A DNA stretch of 64,000 nucleotides. Origin: Eremomyces bilateralis CBS 781.70 (lineage: Eukaryota > Ascomycota > Dothideomycetes > Eremomycetales > Eremomycetaceae). A program made the position numbers and the translations under genes. Of this stretch, positions 34,294-45,555 are shown one piece after another (position 1 is the first letter of the stretch; each line of letters begins with the position of its first letter). The notes beneath the pieces were generated by a model. The model was given only the letters and a program-made list of their open reading frames with translations. It searched no databases and was not told the DNA's origin. Location of the stretch: positions 1,316,438 to 1,380,437 of the forward strand of contig NW_022985072.1 in NCBI RefSeq assembly GCF_010015585.1, written 5' to 3'.

Positions 34294-35134
34294 ATGGCGG
34301 CCCGTCAAGTTACTCGATTGGGCGGCCAAGCCCTGCGAAACGCCGTCCACCTGCACTTCTACCCCCGTCTACGGAAGCTGGACGAGAGTCGAGAAGTCGT
34401 GCGCATGTTGGAAACATATGGCCCGCTTCTCACGTTCAAGAATCTGAAGGTATGTGTCCTGAATTTGGATTTGAAGATATTGTTGCTAACACTGCTAGTA
34501 TGACTTCAATAACCCCCATCCCGGCTCCGCCCTCGCCATCTTCCACGACGCCGCTTCGGCCGCGCGCCTACTCAAAGATTCCCCCTTACGCTTCTCCCTG
34601 ATCCCCGCCGACGTCGCGCGATCATATTCATCCGTCGACGGCGAACTTAACATGGACTCCATCAGCAAAATCGACCCGTCTCGGCGCCTCGACGACTCCA
34701 AGCAGCGCTCCAACATGCCGTTCTACGATCTCGGACGGGACAAAAGCCCTAAACTCTTCGGTTTGCAGACATCGGTGGCGGAAATCACTCAAACGCAGGC
34801 TGCCGGTGTGGATGGGGAAGGGGACCCGACCTCTGTGCGCGTCGATACGCTAAACAACCCGTTTGAATACCGGCTGATCGCCGACGTTCCGACGATCAAG
34901 TATGATGGGTTGCTCCAGCGGTCGCCGTTCCATGGGCCGTTTCATCCGAATGTCGGGACGATCGAGTTCCTGGATTTGGTGGAAAATGTGCCGAATTATG
35001 GATTGGCGGAACTGTCGTTGAAACGGACGGAGACGACGCCAGGGATGCTGAAGAAACGGCAGGCGGCGGTGGAGTCGAGAGTGAGGCTTCGGAAACTCGT
35101 TGAGATGAGGGACGCAGGGATGGAGGTTGACTGA
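34294..35134 (+). CDS. Conserved fungal protein with RRM-like N-terminus, maybe mitochondrial
   Basis: Exons 34294-34449 and 34499-35134 (49-nt intron) encode 263 residues. Residues 15-85 read as an RRM-like beta-alpha-beta-beta-alpha-beta unit: VHLHFYPRL, then DESREVVRMLETYG, PLLTFKNLKY, GSALAIFHD, ASAARLLKDSP and LRFSLIPA. The classic aromatic RNP1/RNP2 residues are not clear. The N-terminus (MAARQVTRLGGQALR) is basic and hydroxyl/Ala-rich without acids, which would suit a mitochondrial presequence (inference). The C-terminal part has conserved-looking stretches (HGPFHPN, ELSLKRTETTPGMLKKR). No function is assigned. The start codon sits just after a 299-nt region shared with RRP7. Confidence 0.8.
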
Positions 35135-35398
35135 TTCGACGACAGTGAACTGAGCTCTGAACAATGGCATATAAGAGTATCTGCCGAGAATAATGGGGCC
35201 TATGGCAGTCGTCATTGGGGCTCCTGGCGCATGATAGGTGCATGCGAGCATCCAGATGTATCAAAACTTGGATTGGGATGATACCCAAGGAGAGTCATCG
35301 ACGGCAATCGGCGCACGATTTTATTTCGACTGTACCATAAACATCAAATTTCATTCAAAGAACCCCATCAGGAGTCGTCTCTATTCTGATCCACCAAA

Positions 35399-36617
35399 TC
35401 ACGGATGATACATCCAATCCGCCGGATTAAACCTCACCTCAAAATCCACCCCCCCATACACCCCCACCGCCGGAAATAGATCATAATTCCCCTCCAACCC
35501 CGCCACCCCCCCCTCCGCCCTCTCATCCATCTCTTCATGCAAATCCCACCCCCCCACCTCCCTTCCCTCCCGCGTAAAAAAGACCCTCACATCATCCAAC
35601 GCCTGCACCAGCCCCTCCCCCTCCCCATACCCCGGCGGCCGCCCCGGCCTCCCAAACCGCATCCCTATCCCCACCGTCTCCCCCGTGCGGAACATCGTCG
35701 TAAAATCCGTCCCCCCAAACGTATCGTTCACGAACCGCCGCCCGTCGTCCCCGTGCACCGCCAGGCTGCCCCGCTGCCACCCTGGCTGCCGCCACGTCGG
35801 ATACGGTGCCGCGACGTAGCCAATCGACACGCTGGCATCGGCCTCCTCGCCCGCGCTCCCCCCACCCCGCCCCATCGCGAGGAGCTTCAGCTCGAAGTAG
35901 ATGGTCTTCGGGATTCCCGTGCGCGCGGGCGAGTCGTTCATCGCGGAGAAGATCGGCAGGGTGGTCAGCAAGCTCGCGTCGGCACCGTCGCCCCAGGTGC
36001 GGGCCTTCCAGGTGCCGGGATGGCGGTCGGGAAGGGGGAGGAGATCGCCGGTGTAGTTATCAGGTTTGAGAAAGGTGAGGTGGCCTGCGCGGAGGGCGGC
36101 GAGGGAGGTGGGGTGGACGGGTTGCGGGGGCCAGAGGGGATTGCGGAGGCACCATTCATAGGCGCGGTCGCCATCGGCGAGGGAGGCGTTGCTGGCGGGG
36201 GAAGCATCGTAGGTGATGGTGGGGGGTGGGGGGAGGAGGGAGGTGTCGGGGATGACGGTCCAGTCGTGGTAGGGGGGAGGGTCGTCGGTTTTGGAGGGGG
36301 GGTTGCTATTGGAGGTGGGGGCAGGTGGAGGTTGGTATTGAGAGGAGGGTTGATGGAGGTGGGATGGGGGTGGACCGGGTGGTGGAGGGTATTCCTCGGT
36401 GGCCTGGTAGTATCCTGGGGGAGGTCCTGGAGGGGGTTGATATTGCTGGTTCTGGTTGTAACCCGGGGGCGGGCCAGACGGAGGGTTGTACCTGTTGTTG
36501 ATTGTTAGAATCTTTGTTCAAATATAATCTACTAATCGGCGATACTGGTTCGATCTAGCTCAATCACCGTCCACGAAGAACGGCACTAGGTTGGAGACCA
36601 GGGATTTCTACTTACAT
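35399..36617 (-). CDS. SPRY-domain protein, start codon apparently split by an intron
   Basis: Fungal SPRY/B30.2 protein with a proline-rich N-terminus. The minus-strand exon 35399-36491 is open and preceded by CAACAG; the exon's first base is G, read as (AT)G-TAC-AAC. A GTAAGT donor at 36610-36615 directly follows an AT dinucleotide (36616-36617), so splicing the 124-nt intron (CTAAC branch 14 nt from the acceptor) creates ATG and a 364-residue frame. No other in-frame ATG precedes the domain. Residues 2-90 are PPGPPPGY-type repeats with Gln and Tyr. Then come YDASPASNASLADGDRAYEW, FLKPDNYTGDLLPLPDRHPG and the SPRY core: IYFELKLL, SIGYVAAPYPTWRQPGW, SLAVHGDDGR, GETVGIGMRFG, RVFFTREGREVG, and DLFPAVGVYGG. 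Such proteins often act as adaptors; a partner cannot be named. Confidence 0.85.
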
Positions 36618-37448
36618 TGTCCTTGAATTGATGTCGAAGCTTCTGGACTTTATCCACAGGAGTATGGTTTGTCACGAGTCTTCTTTCGGTTCAACTAGAC
36701 AGGGAGGAAATGTAGAAGTAGGTTACAGCTTATACTATGTATACCGGGAATTTATAGAGGCGTTGCGAATCGTCGGTTCCGGTTGAGGCGCAGCGGTGGT
36801 TCGTACCGAAGTTAAATGATATCACGAATCTATGAATGACAGGACAAGGCTGTGTTCTGCTAACTTCCTAGTCATCCAGTAATATTCCAATTTTCTCGCA
36901 GACTCCGGTGTATAATTGTCAGCTAGAATTGGGTATCGGGGAAGGCAGATTTACAGGACAATCTCATGCGTTGGTTGATCCCATGAACCCGGATCGTGAT
37001 GGACGACGGGGGCCACAGTACCGGTATTGCTCGGTGATGTTGATCGGACCTATTGCTTGCAATGCACATGCTTGGATTTATCAAATGAACCCTCAATGGG
37101 TACATGAGGTGTCTATTCATTCTATATGCTCCATTTCTTTGGACTACATCACAGGTTCACTGACCGCATACGCACATTTGCCGTCTTCTGGTTCCTAAGC
37201 CGTGTCATCATTCATTTCCCAGCGCCCGGTATTCTATCCATCGTCTCTCTAGCAACAGCTTCCTTTATTGCCATGAGCAGTCCAGGCATGTGTGCTCCTC
37301 ACGAGCCAATCTGGCCCATCGAAGTATTCAAGTGACGGATCATCAAGAAGAACGGCGTCTTTCCGATTCCACCTCGCTCTCAATCTGCCAAACCGATAAT
37401 TCAGCCTCTCAATGCACCATCTGTGAAGCATAGAACTCCTGCCTTAAA
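36618..37448. other. Intergenic region between SPRY gene and CSN4 3' end
   Basis: About 830 nt, containing the SPRY promoter side and the CSN4 3' flank. It is AT-richer than the flanking exons. Short open frames near 36908 and 37126 show no recognisable protein. Confidence 0.5.
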
Positions 37449-38711
37449 TTAGCACCGAAAATCCCCACTCTCACCCGCCAAACTCACCGGATACTGATTC
37501 TGAATCATCGTCGTAATCCGCTCCACCTCCTCCGCCTGCCCTCTTAGATTCCCATCCCACGTCCGCATCTCCCTCCCCACCAGCAAATCTCCCCGCACTA
37601 CCCCCCGCTCCCCCGTGCTCTCCCCCTCGAAGTAAATCAGCCCGTCCACCTGGTCGATGTACCCCGCCAACCGCCCCTCCTCGATCATCTGCGCGGCGTA
37701 ACGCTCGGCTTTCTCCTTGTCGATCCCCAGGAGCCCGCCGAGCTCCTCCACGCGGATGTTGTTGTACAGGCGCGATGCGGCGACCATGTTGTGCTCGAGG
37801 ACTGCTTTTTGGAGGACGGTGAACCCGTCGGACGTCTTGGCGAGTTGGTGCTCGCTGAGCTTCTTCTCGAACGCCGCGATGTCGGTGGGGGAGAGGAGCC
37901 GGTCGAGGAAGATTCGTTCTAGGATGCTGTATTCCTCGACGTGCGTCGCTCGCTCGTCCTTGTAGAGTCGCGCGAGCATCTTCGCTCGCTGCGGGCCGGC
38001 GGGAGCGAGAACCGCGCAGGTGATGGACGCCGACAGCGCTTGAAGCCGTTCGTCTTCGTCGACTTCCCGCTGCAGGCTGAGGATGTGGTAGGCGGAGCTC
38101 GCTTCCAAGAACGATCGCTGCGAGTCCAGGATGCGCGCCCGCGAGAGCTCGTATTGCAACTTCGTGGTCGCATCGGTGACGTCGAAGATGATGTTCTTGA
38201 CACGGTTGAGATACCCCGTTGCGCTTATTGGGTCCTCCTCTTCTAGATAGCAGCGCACAATGCGCACCCAGATCTTGGCCCGCTCGTCGGCGGTGAAGCT
38301 CCGCTGCGAGGAATCGAGGCTGATCGACTGCAGGACGCGGGCGGAGTTGCGGAAGTCCTCCTCGTCTTCGTGGGCATCGGCAAGGATCTCGCGGATGGCG
38401 CGGTCTTGCTCTTCAAATGAGACGACTTTGTGGTGGAGGGTGGCGAGGAGGGATTGGCAGACTTCGATGCGCAGGGAGAGGGAGGGGATGGCGCGGAGAC
38501 GGTCGACAAGGAGGTGGAGGAGGGGGCGGGCGGAGACGATGCCGAGAGCGTCGCTGGTGACGACGCTCGCGAAGGTTTGGAGGCCTGCGAGGACGTCGCG
38601 GTCGTTGGAAGATTGGAGGATCAAGTCAAGGAGGGAAGGCGTCTTTTGGAGTCGTTCGCTCTGGGGGGCGTGTTCGAGTTGTTGACATATTTGTTCGACC
38701 TGGGAGGCCAT
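37449..38711 (-). CDS. csn4: COP9 signalosome subunit 4
   Basis: CSN4 is a PCI-domain scaffold of the COP9 signalosome, which removes Nedd8 from cullins and controls fungal development. Single exon, 420 residues from MASQVEQICQQ at 38711; the 22 residues further upstream in the open frame are unlike the family. The helical-repeat N-terminal half includes RIEVCQSLLATLHHK and ARVLQSISLDSSQR. Mid-protein KIWVRIVRCYLEEEDPISA, ARILDSQRSFLEASSAYH and AGPQRAKMLARLYKDER match CSN4. The PCI winged helix is at 300-370 (LLSPTDIAAFEKKL, NMVAASRLYNNIRVEELGGL, MIEEGRLAGYIDQVDGLIYF). It lies head-to-head with TFG2. The first half of the coding sequence uses C-ending and the last half G-ending codons. Confidence 0.95.
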   Translation of the reverse strand: MASQVEQICQQLEHAPQSERLQKTPSLLDLILQSSNDRDVLAGLQTFASVVTSDALGIVSARPLLHLLVDRLRAIPSLSLRIEVCQSLLATLHHKVVSFEEQDRAIREILADAHEDEEDFRNSARVLQSISLDSSQRSFTADERAKIWVRIVRCYLEEEDPISATGYLNRVKNIIFDVTDATTKLQYELSRARILDSQRSFLEASSAYHILSLQREVDEDERLQALSASITCAVLAPAGPQRAKMLARLYKDERATHVEEYSILERIFLDRLLSPTDIAAFEKKLSEHQLAKTSDGFTVLQKAVLEHNMVAASRLYNNIRVEELGGLLGIDKEKAERYAAQMIEEGRLAGYIDQVDGLIYFEGESTGERGVVRGDLLVGREMRTWDGNLRGQAEEVERITTMIQNQYPVSLAGESGDFRC

Positions 38712-38964
38712 GGTGAAGGTGAGGGACTTCACTAGTGGGATTAGGGCATATATTTGGGGTGAGTTTAGTCGAGGCAACCAGCTATGTAGAGGAATTGTAG
38801 GATTATGAGAATTTGACTGTACAATGTGAGAGGAGAGTGCATATACAGTAAGTTTGATGTGCTTGAATTGATCTTGAACTGGCCCAACTGGATACCTTGA
38901 GCTTCAGTGATCCCCACAGTGACAGGGGTTGACTATTGCGGTCTTGACGTCTTGGGTTTATGCT

Positions 38965-39048
38965 GCCTTAACGCCTTAGGGTCTTGATGTGAGAGCGCAA
39001 CAGCACGTGCAAATGCGCCAAGGCATCAAGACGCTAAGGCGCTAAGGC
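38965..39048. repeat. Imperfect inverted repeat (25-bp arms, 34-nt loop)
   Basis: Arm 38965-38989 is the reverse complement of 39024-39048 with two mismatches; the loop includes CACGTG at 39004-39009. The right arm runs into the GCTAAGGC tandem array. It could form a cruciform or hairpin in the divergent promoter, or be the remnant of a small palindromic element. Confidence 0.85.
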
Positions 39049-39056
39049 GCTAAGGC
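39033..39056. repeat. Tandem repeat, 3 x GCTAAGGC
   Basis: Three perfect 8-bp copies that overlap the right arm of the promoter inverted repeat. Confidence 0.95.
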
Positions 39057-39383
39057 GTGGATTACGTCGATTAGAGCGATCCAGACATCACCTTCATATC
39101 GCTTTCAATCTTCATTTCCGTTGATACTCCCCACTCTCCTCCCAGTCATTCCACTCACTTTTCACCTTCATAGTCCCTTCAGCATTTGCAATTGGCTCGT
39201 CCCACCTTGCCTTCCTTCTACTTCTTCTACTTCTTCCACTCCTCCTCCCTCGCCTTCACACTTGCAGCTCCACCCTCCAGGCATCTTTCCCCAATCTTCG
39301 CAACTCTTTCTTCTCACCATATAATATATCTACTTTAATCCTTCTACAGCTACCCTTCTTTTCTCTGTCATCAACCTTCCACC

Positions 39384-40540
39384 ATGGCCACCCATTCTCC
39401 CGCCGCGTATCTAGCAAATGAGAAGCCGTTGGACGGGTACGTCAAGACCGAGGATATGGATTCCCAACCTGTCGGCGGGGACCCCACCGGCGGCTACATG
39501 GACGACGATGATGAAGGCGACGAACTCAACATGACGAACGTCCACGAGGATGCCCTGCTAATGCGCGTCGACCACGATCTCTGGGTCGCCATCCAAGACA
39601 TGACCGAAGACGAGCCGATCCAGATGGGCTATGTCCGAGAATGGGAGAACGGCAAGGTAATTCAGCCCCTTGCAAAACCCAATGGACGCGTTTGGAAACT
39701 GACGAAATTGGCGGTCAGACCAAGATGTTCCTTAAGGAGATGCCCCCGAACCATTACCTCGTGCCCCGCGAATACGACCTCAACGTCACCGACGCCAACG
39801 TCAAGAATCTCTTCGTCTTCGCCGAGAAGGAGATGCCCGCTTTTAAACCTAACATGCTCGGACGATTCAAGGACCAGAAGAAGTCCATCGGCAGCCAAGA
39901 AGACAGCGAGAAGGGCGCTCAACGAATGCGCCGAGGAAAGCGCATCATCCCCAGTACGCTCCCTGATCCCTTATGAAAAACTCTACTCACCTCCCTAGAA
40001 CGCACCACCCTCTACGCCGGCATCCGCAAAGAACTCTCCGTCCTCCCCGTCCAAAACGACACCTTCCATGCCCTCGAAAAAGCCAAATTCTCCGAACTCC
40101 TCAAGAAAGAATTCCGCTTCACCACCAAGACCTCCACCAACGATACCAAGATGCTCGGTCTCGACAACATGGAAAACCTCCTCAAATACGGCGCCCGCCC
40201 TGCCAAGACCCAGGACAACAAGGCCATCCGCATGGACCGCAGCCTGCTGCTCGAACGCCTGGGCTACTTGTTCGGGCAGTATCGATACTGGACGCTGCGC
40301 ACGCTGAAGAACGAGCTGCAGCAGCCCGAGGCGTATTTGAAGGAGGTGCTGCAGGGGATCGCGGTGTTGGTGAAGAGTGGGCCGTTCGCGAACCATTGGA
40401 CGTTGCGGCCGGAGATGGTGGAGACGATTAAGTGGGCGGAGAGGGGGGCCGCGGCGGAGGGGGCCGCGCCAGGGGTGGGGACGGAGAGTAGCGCCGGGGA
40501 GGAGGAGGATGAGGAGGCGGAGATGGAGGATGTGCTTTAG
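39384..40540 (+). CDS. TFG2: TFIIF beta subunit (RAP30/Tfg2)
   Basis: Small subunit of TFIIF, which escorts RNA polymerase II into the preinitiation complex. Exons 39384-39656, 39719-39953 and 39999-40540 (introns 62 and 45 nt) give 349 residues. An acidic N-terminus (DDDDEGDELNM) precedes the dimerisation triple barrel (DLWVAIQDMTEDEPIQMGYV, then EMPPNHYLVPREYDL, NLFVFAEKEMP). The linker has RRGKRIIP-KRTTLYAGIRKE. The C-terminal winged helix starts RMDRSLLLERLGYLFGQYRYW and continues LKNELQQPEAYLKEVLQGIAVLVKSG and FANHWTLRPE, the classic RAP30 DNA-binding fold. The acidic tail EEEDEEAEMEDVL is typical. It lies 14 kb from the TFIIE-beta gene. Confidence 0.95.
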
Positions 40541-43500
40541 GGGGAAGAATGGACAGTGGGGTGTTCGGTGTTGGTGTTTGGCGTTCGGTGTTCCGAGATA
40601 ATTGAGACTTGGGACGAGAAGTATGCTTGCGCTCATGAGAGCCGGTTCGGCAGTGCGACGAGGACTCGGAGGTATTGGCGGCGCTACTTCGTAGTACAGT
40701 AATGAGGCGATGTGATACCCAACCGACCACCGGTATAGACTACAGTAGCTAAGATAGGAGAACAATGGAAACCTCAATAATCATCGTCCCCATCGGATTG
40801 GACTGGACTGGACTGGGTGTGACATCATCCCATTCCCTCTCTCATTCTCGTTATTTCCCTCCTCCCCACCTGACATCTATTCCCATTTCATTCCCCCAAC
40901 ATGGTGTTTCGCTATCCGGATATCCTCACCGGTAGGTTGGCTGTGGTCTCCCATCGTCACGCGCGCAAGATTCATACCCAAGGCATAAGATCTCGAGTGA
41001 AGCGAAGCCTCAAGTCAGTGACATTGCTGATATTTATCCCCTGGGCACCGCAGATGCCGTACATAGATGTCATACATAATGTAACTTGGAGGGGTACTAC
41101 TGTGGCGTGCAGGAAGGGTAGGGCGGGTGCTATACTCGCATCCCTTCCGCAAGCGGCTTGGAATATCTATAGGTTCTCGGATCATCATATGACTCCTATC
41201 CTTTCTCTACACATAAGACATGGTCAATTCCCCTGTCAATCTTTCCTCCCTCCATGTATCACGAGCTGAACGGGTCTGATGGGCATCAATTTCAGCTTCA
41301 GCTCGAAAGTAAGGCGACGATCATACATATCATAGCAGGGGATGCGCATAGAACTCCACTGCACTGCACTGCACGCGCTCTACAGTCATCTCAAACCGCC
41401 GTATACCTTACGTACATGGAAAGCATAAGGCTTCGATTACATACCGACCAAAACCCAAAACCGAAATGTCTCACTCCTTCGCCTCGCTCCACCATGGATT
41501 TGAGATTTCAGATCTGCCCCGCAACTCGCCTGTCAGTCTGCGAACTCCATGCGTGCATGTCTGCCGTCAGATCAGGATCCAGGGGAGGGAGTAAGCGAGT
41601 TGGGCATCAACGCTCGGAGTCTCTGCGCTGAAGAATAAATGAGGCGGTATGGAAGTAAGTCCATCTAGCCCAAGAAGAGAGATCGATTAAGGTAAGGTAC
41701 CTACGCTTCTGGAGCCCAAGGATATGGAATACGGAGTCGCACGGCGGAGGATCGTTGGTTAGAGGAGTTAGTTGGTAGGTGGGAAAAGGTTGTGGACGGG
41801 TTAGTGAAGTCCGGGGTTGGGGACCAATCGATCGGACTAGGGGGTGGATCGGGAGGTTAGGCCCTTGCTACCTAGGTGAGGTCGTTTGCCTTGCTTTGCA
41901 ATGGCGAAGAATCGATAGTGGTTTCGGATTCGAGAGTTGGGAATGGAGTTGGGATGGACGATGCTAGGGCTGGAGATCGAGGGGCTGCGATCTGGTATGG
42001 CTACTGCGCTTCAGGGTGGGGAGGGAGGTATCCAGGGGGTCGATCGATGTCATCGATGACCATAGGGAATATATCCAAAGTCCAAAGTCCAAACTCGCCA
42101 CGGAGATGTACCAAGGAGCCTCATCACATCCGCCATTCCAGAATCCAGTCGCTGCCCGTACATATCCACCTAAGAGGTACGAACTGCTCCGCATACATCA
42201 ATTCAGATTACACTTCGTTTGCTCCCGTTCATTACCCCCAATCATCGCCCACCAACCGGACTCCGGCCCTATCCGAATTGCTCTCCGGCCTACCACCTCC
42301 ACCTGCTTGCTCTCTCGTTCGCGATCCGGGCCCGCTGGACGCGGTGTCCCGTCGCGCGGCCGTGGTGTCGGGACAGGAAGTAGAATCCGGATGATGTAGA
42401 TAGAGGGTGGGAACATGGTGTAGGAGGGAGCGGAGGCGACGGGCGGTGGGTTTGTTTAGTTGCTCAGTTGGAAAGGGAGGAGGATAGGAATAGAACAGAC
42501 GGAGTTTCTGCTGGAGAGAACAAAGGATGAAGCGAGGACGGTACATACAGGGTTCCGTACGGAGGAGGCTATTGCTTGATCGACGATGAGAGGAGCGTGT
42601 CACGATAACCCGCGGGGTTCCAGGTTGCGATCGACCAATCGCTCGGTTGCGCCAACGCATCCGCGAATCCTGGGAAAGATTTAGTTGTACGGAGCCGATA
42701 TCCCACCAATCCGGCGTAGAGAAATGCAGATTACACGCAGGTATTTGGGGGGGTGGGGAGCACGGCATTCCTGGCGTCATGTCCGGTTACGGAGTGGAAT
42801 CTACGATGCTAGACTAGATTGTGGGACGCTGGAATCTGGATTCCGTGGGCGCTGCTAGTATGAGATATTCCGGTATCGTGGGATGGGAGCAGGAAGTTGA
42901 AAAGGGGGTTCGCACTGGGGGAGAAATATCAAATACTGATGCGTGAAACGGAATGATGCAAGGGAGAAACGTGCGTATCGATAAGGAATCGCGGGGTCAT
43001 GTTGTGGTTCAGAAACTCGTCCGCCCACCATCACGGTCATCTGTCCAACGTCATGCGAGCGCTTGTTTGAGACCAGCGACAGCGAACATCCTGCGATACG
43101 GTACCGTAAGAGTTATGGTGCGAGCACGAGCATCCATCGCTCCGCGGATTATTGCTGAAAAGCACTGCCTAACCATGACAATATCAGAACTAAGCCGGAT
43201 CAGGCACATCGCAAGGCAACCCAGCTCGACGTCCCCTCCGCAAAGTGCGAATTGACAGCCAGCACCCAGCATGCAACGAGCATGTCAACCCCATCCCATC
43301 ACCTCGCAGGACAGACGGGCCGGACCTCTACTTGGGCATTCGTCCTTGTTGCGACTTGCAGTGCGGGACGCTGGGACATCTGCACGGCGAGTTAGGGGAA
43401 TCACATTCATGGGGATTGGGGTTGGGCGGGCGGGCGGCGGACAAAGGCATCAACGGAACGATGCTTCGGATGCTGATCGGGCATTCAGTTTAGATGGCTG

Positions 43501-45555
43501 GAAATAGAAATAGAATGGGATCGGAGTGTGGGTTGTGAGAGATCATAATGAGGAAATCGGAGGAGGACATGGCGGTGCGGGGTTGGGATAGGAGAATACT
43601 GGGGGATAGGCGCAGAGGTGACCAGTGAGGGGTGGTACGCGTATTACGGCCGAACCTCCAAACACAACAAAGTATCTGTACGAGGCTATGCCAGTTCGCT
43701 GGATGCTAGTCGGATCACTGATACTGTCATGAGAGGCTGAGATTGTTATTGGAATACTGTGGGGAATTTGAATTTGAATGCCGCCCCGGAGGAATTGGTC
43801 AATCTTGACCATCTTGATTCCAGGACCCTGAATGAATTCAGGATTGACAACAATAAGGACGAGGAAAAGAAAGCGGTCAAGCGGGGTTCGGGACGGCGCG
43901 AGATTCCGCCCAGTTCTTAGTTAAGATCGCCTGAGGGCTGAGATAGTGACGGAAGTAGTGGGACATAGCTGCCCGTCCCGGTCTCGCTTGCTCTATCATC
44001 AATCACTAATCAGCCCTCTATCGACGACTATCATTGGAATTATGAAGGACGCTGCAAGAGACTGTTGAATATCAGAAATGGCTGTCTACGGCAACAGTTG
44101 TCGTTAGGTTATACGATTCAACATTTCGAGGCACTCGCAGCATTTCAACGCCTCCCACCAGTGAAAGGGCGAGCAACCTGCGAACGCTGACCAAACCAGC
44201 AGCATTGGCTGACATGATCCCAATCAAACAAGCCATGGGGGAAATCTCAATTCTCCAGTTCTTTCGTGCCCAAGGCTACCGCATTAATCTCATCTGTCCC
44301 TCCTGATAGATCTCTTCCAGCGTCTCCAGTCCCAACTTGAGACAACCCCACAGAAAGGACTCGTAACCGCTATCACGATGACTCCCTCTGCCTCCGAAGC
44401 GCGAGAACCTGAGGCTGGTCTCATCAGTTGCATGACCGTTTCCTCTCGAACTGAAAGCCACTGCAATCCCGAAATTCGCGAGGAACAGCAGGGCGAAACG
44501 GACGGGCGGTCCGCCAATGGACGATGGGGCCTCGATGCATTCGTACCCAATGTGATGGGGCGGCCAGTCAGCAACAACACCAGTGGTGAGGCCGTGATGG
44601 TGATGGTCGAATCAAACGGATCGATGATACGTTGATACTACTTTCAGAGACAAATACGCCAATCCGCAGTCGCTAGAAAGAGGATTTACTGGTCCTTGGC
44701 TAGGTAATGGGTATATTTGCTAAGCACCGGATGACCTTGTCTCGTCCACTCAACGCTATTCCCGTCCTCCCCCTCCCGTCCTATCACCACTTCATCCACT
44801 CCCCCATATCCAATATCCCCCCCATCCTGATCTTCATCCCTAACCCGCGCATCCCCCCATCGCCATTTACTGTCTACTGATTTCACCCATGCCCGCCTCG
44901 TACCAGTGAGATCGGGTGTCGGGCTGGTCTCAAATCTTGCCTCTCCCCATCTAGTCTTTCGCCTTGTCCACCCACATGCCCATCCCCCCGGTTCCCCTCG
45001 CCAATTCCAGCGCAAGCCCTTGTTCCATGTCCATGTCCCTCTACAGTCTAATTCCGAGTCTTGTCACCCCATTGTATCCCACCTTTGCGTTTCCCCTCCT
45101 TGTATGTCGAGACTGTTGCGTAAGGAACTAAGGGAGAGCTCATAATCATCTGAGAGCATCCTTAAACCAAGCCTTTTCCCGGCTTCTCACCTCCCGCATC
45201 TTTCCTGTTTCCCACATACATACCGCCCCGTCCTGCTCACCCGGAACCGCCGTTTGTCTCTCCCATATTAACCTACTATCCTTTTATCCTCCCGATCATT
45301 CCCTTCCATCGTACGACGGTCATTCTCCTCGTTGATACGATTCCTACGACCTGGGACTCCCGTTGCCGCCCGTCTGGTTGTTATCCGCCACATTTTCCCC
45401 AACCCCGCCAACCCTCAAACCTGCTTCTGTACACCGCCCATTGCCGGCCCATCAGAACCCATCCACCGCGAGAAACGAACATCTGACGAGCGAGCGAGCA
45501 GCACGCACAATCCATTCTTCCCATTGCCGCCCAATTTTCGGGATTGCATTAAATC
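40541..45555. other. 5-kb region without a supportable gene, upstream of the bZIP gene
   Basis: By far the longest gap in the window. Frames of 100-180 codons exist on both strands (for example 40901-41269, 41876-42394, 42232-42780 on minus), but they overlap each other, lack recognised motifs and do not show the codon skew of nearby genes. The last 400 nt before 45556 are strongly pyrimidine-rich and look like a long 5' leader. It may hold distal control sequence or a non-coding transcript for the bZIP gene. Confidence 0.5.

Larger units (their letters stand above)
38712..39383. promoter_or_regulatory. Divergent promoter csn4 / TFG2
   Basis: 672 nt between head-to-head start codons. The middle holds an imperfect 25-bp inverted repeat with a CACGTG in its loop and an 8-bp tandem array (both listed separately). 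The TFG2-proximal 200 nt are strongly pyrimidine-rich, like a leader. Confidence 0.6.

Noticed and set aside
40901-41269. 122-codon plus-strand frame with a good ATG context
   Set aside because: No family signature, codon use unlike neighbours and no supported introns.
42232-42780. 182-codon minus-strand frame in the 5-kb gap
   Set aside because: Overlaps a similar plus-strand frame, composition looks random and no domain is seen.
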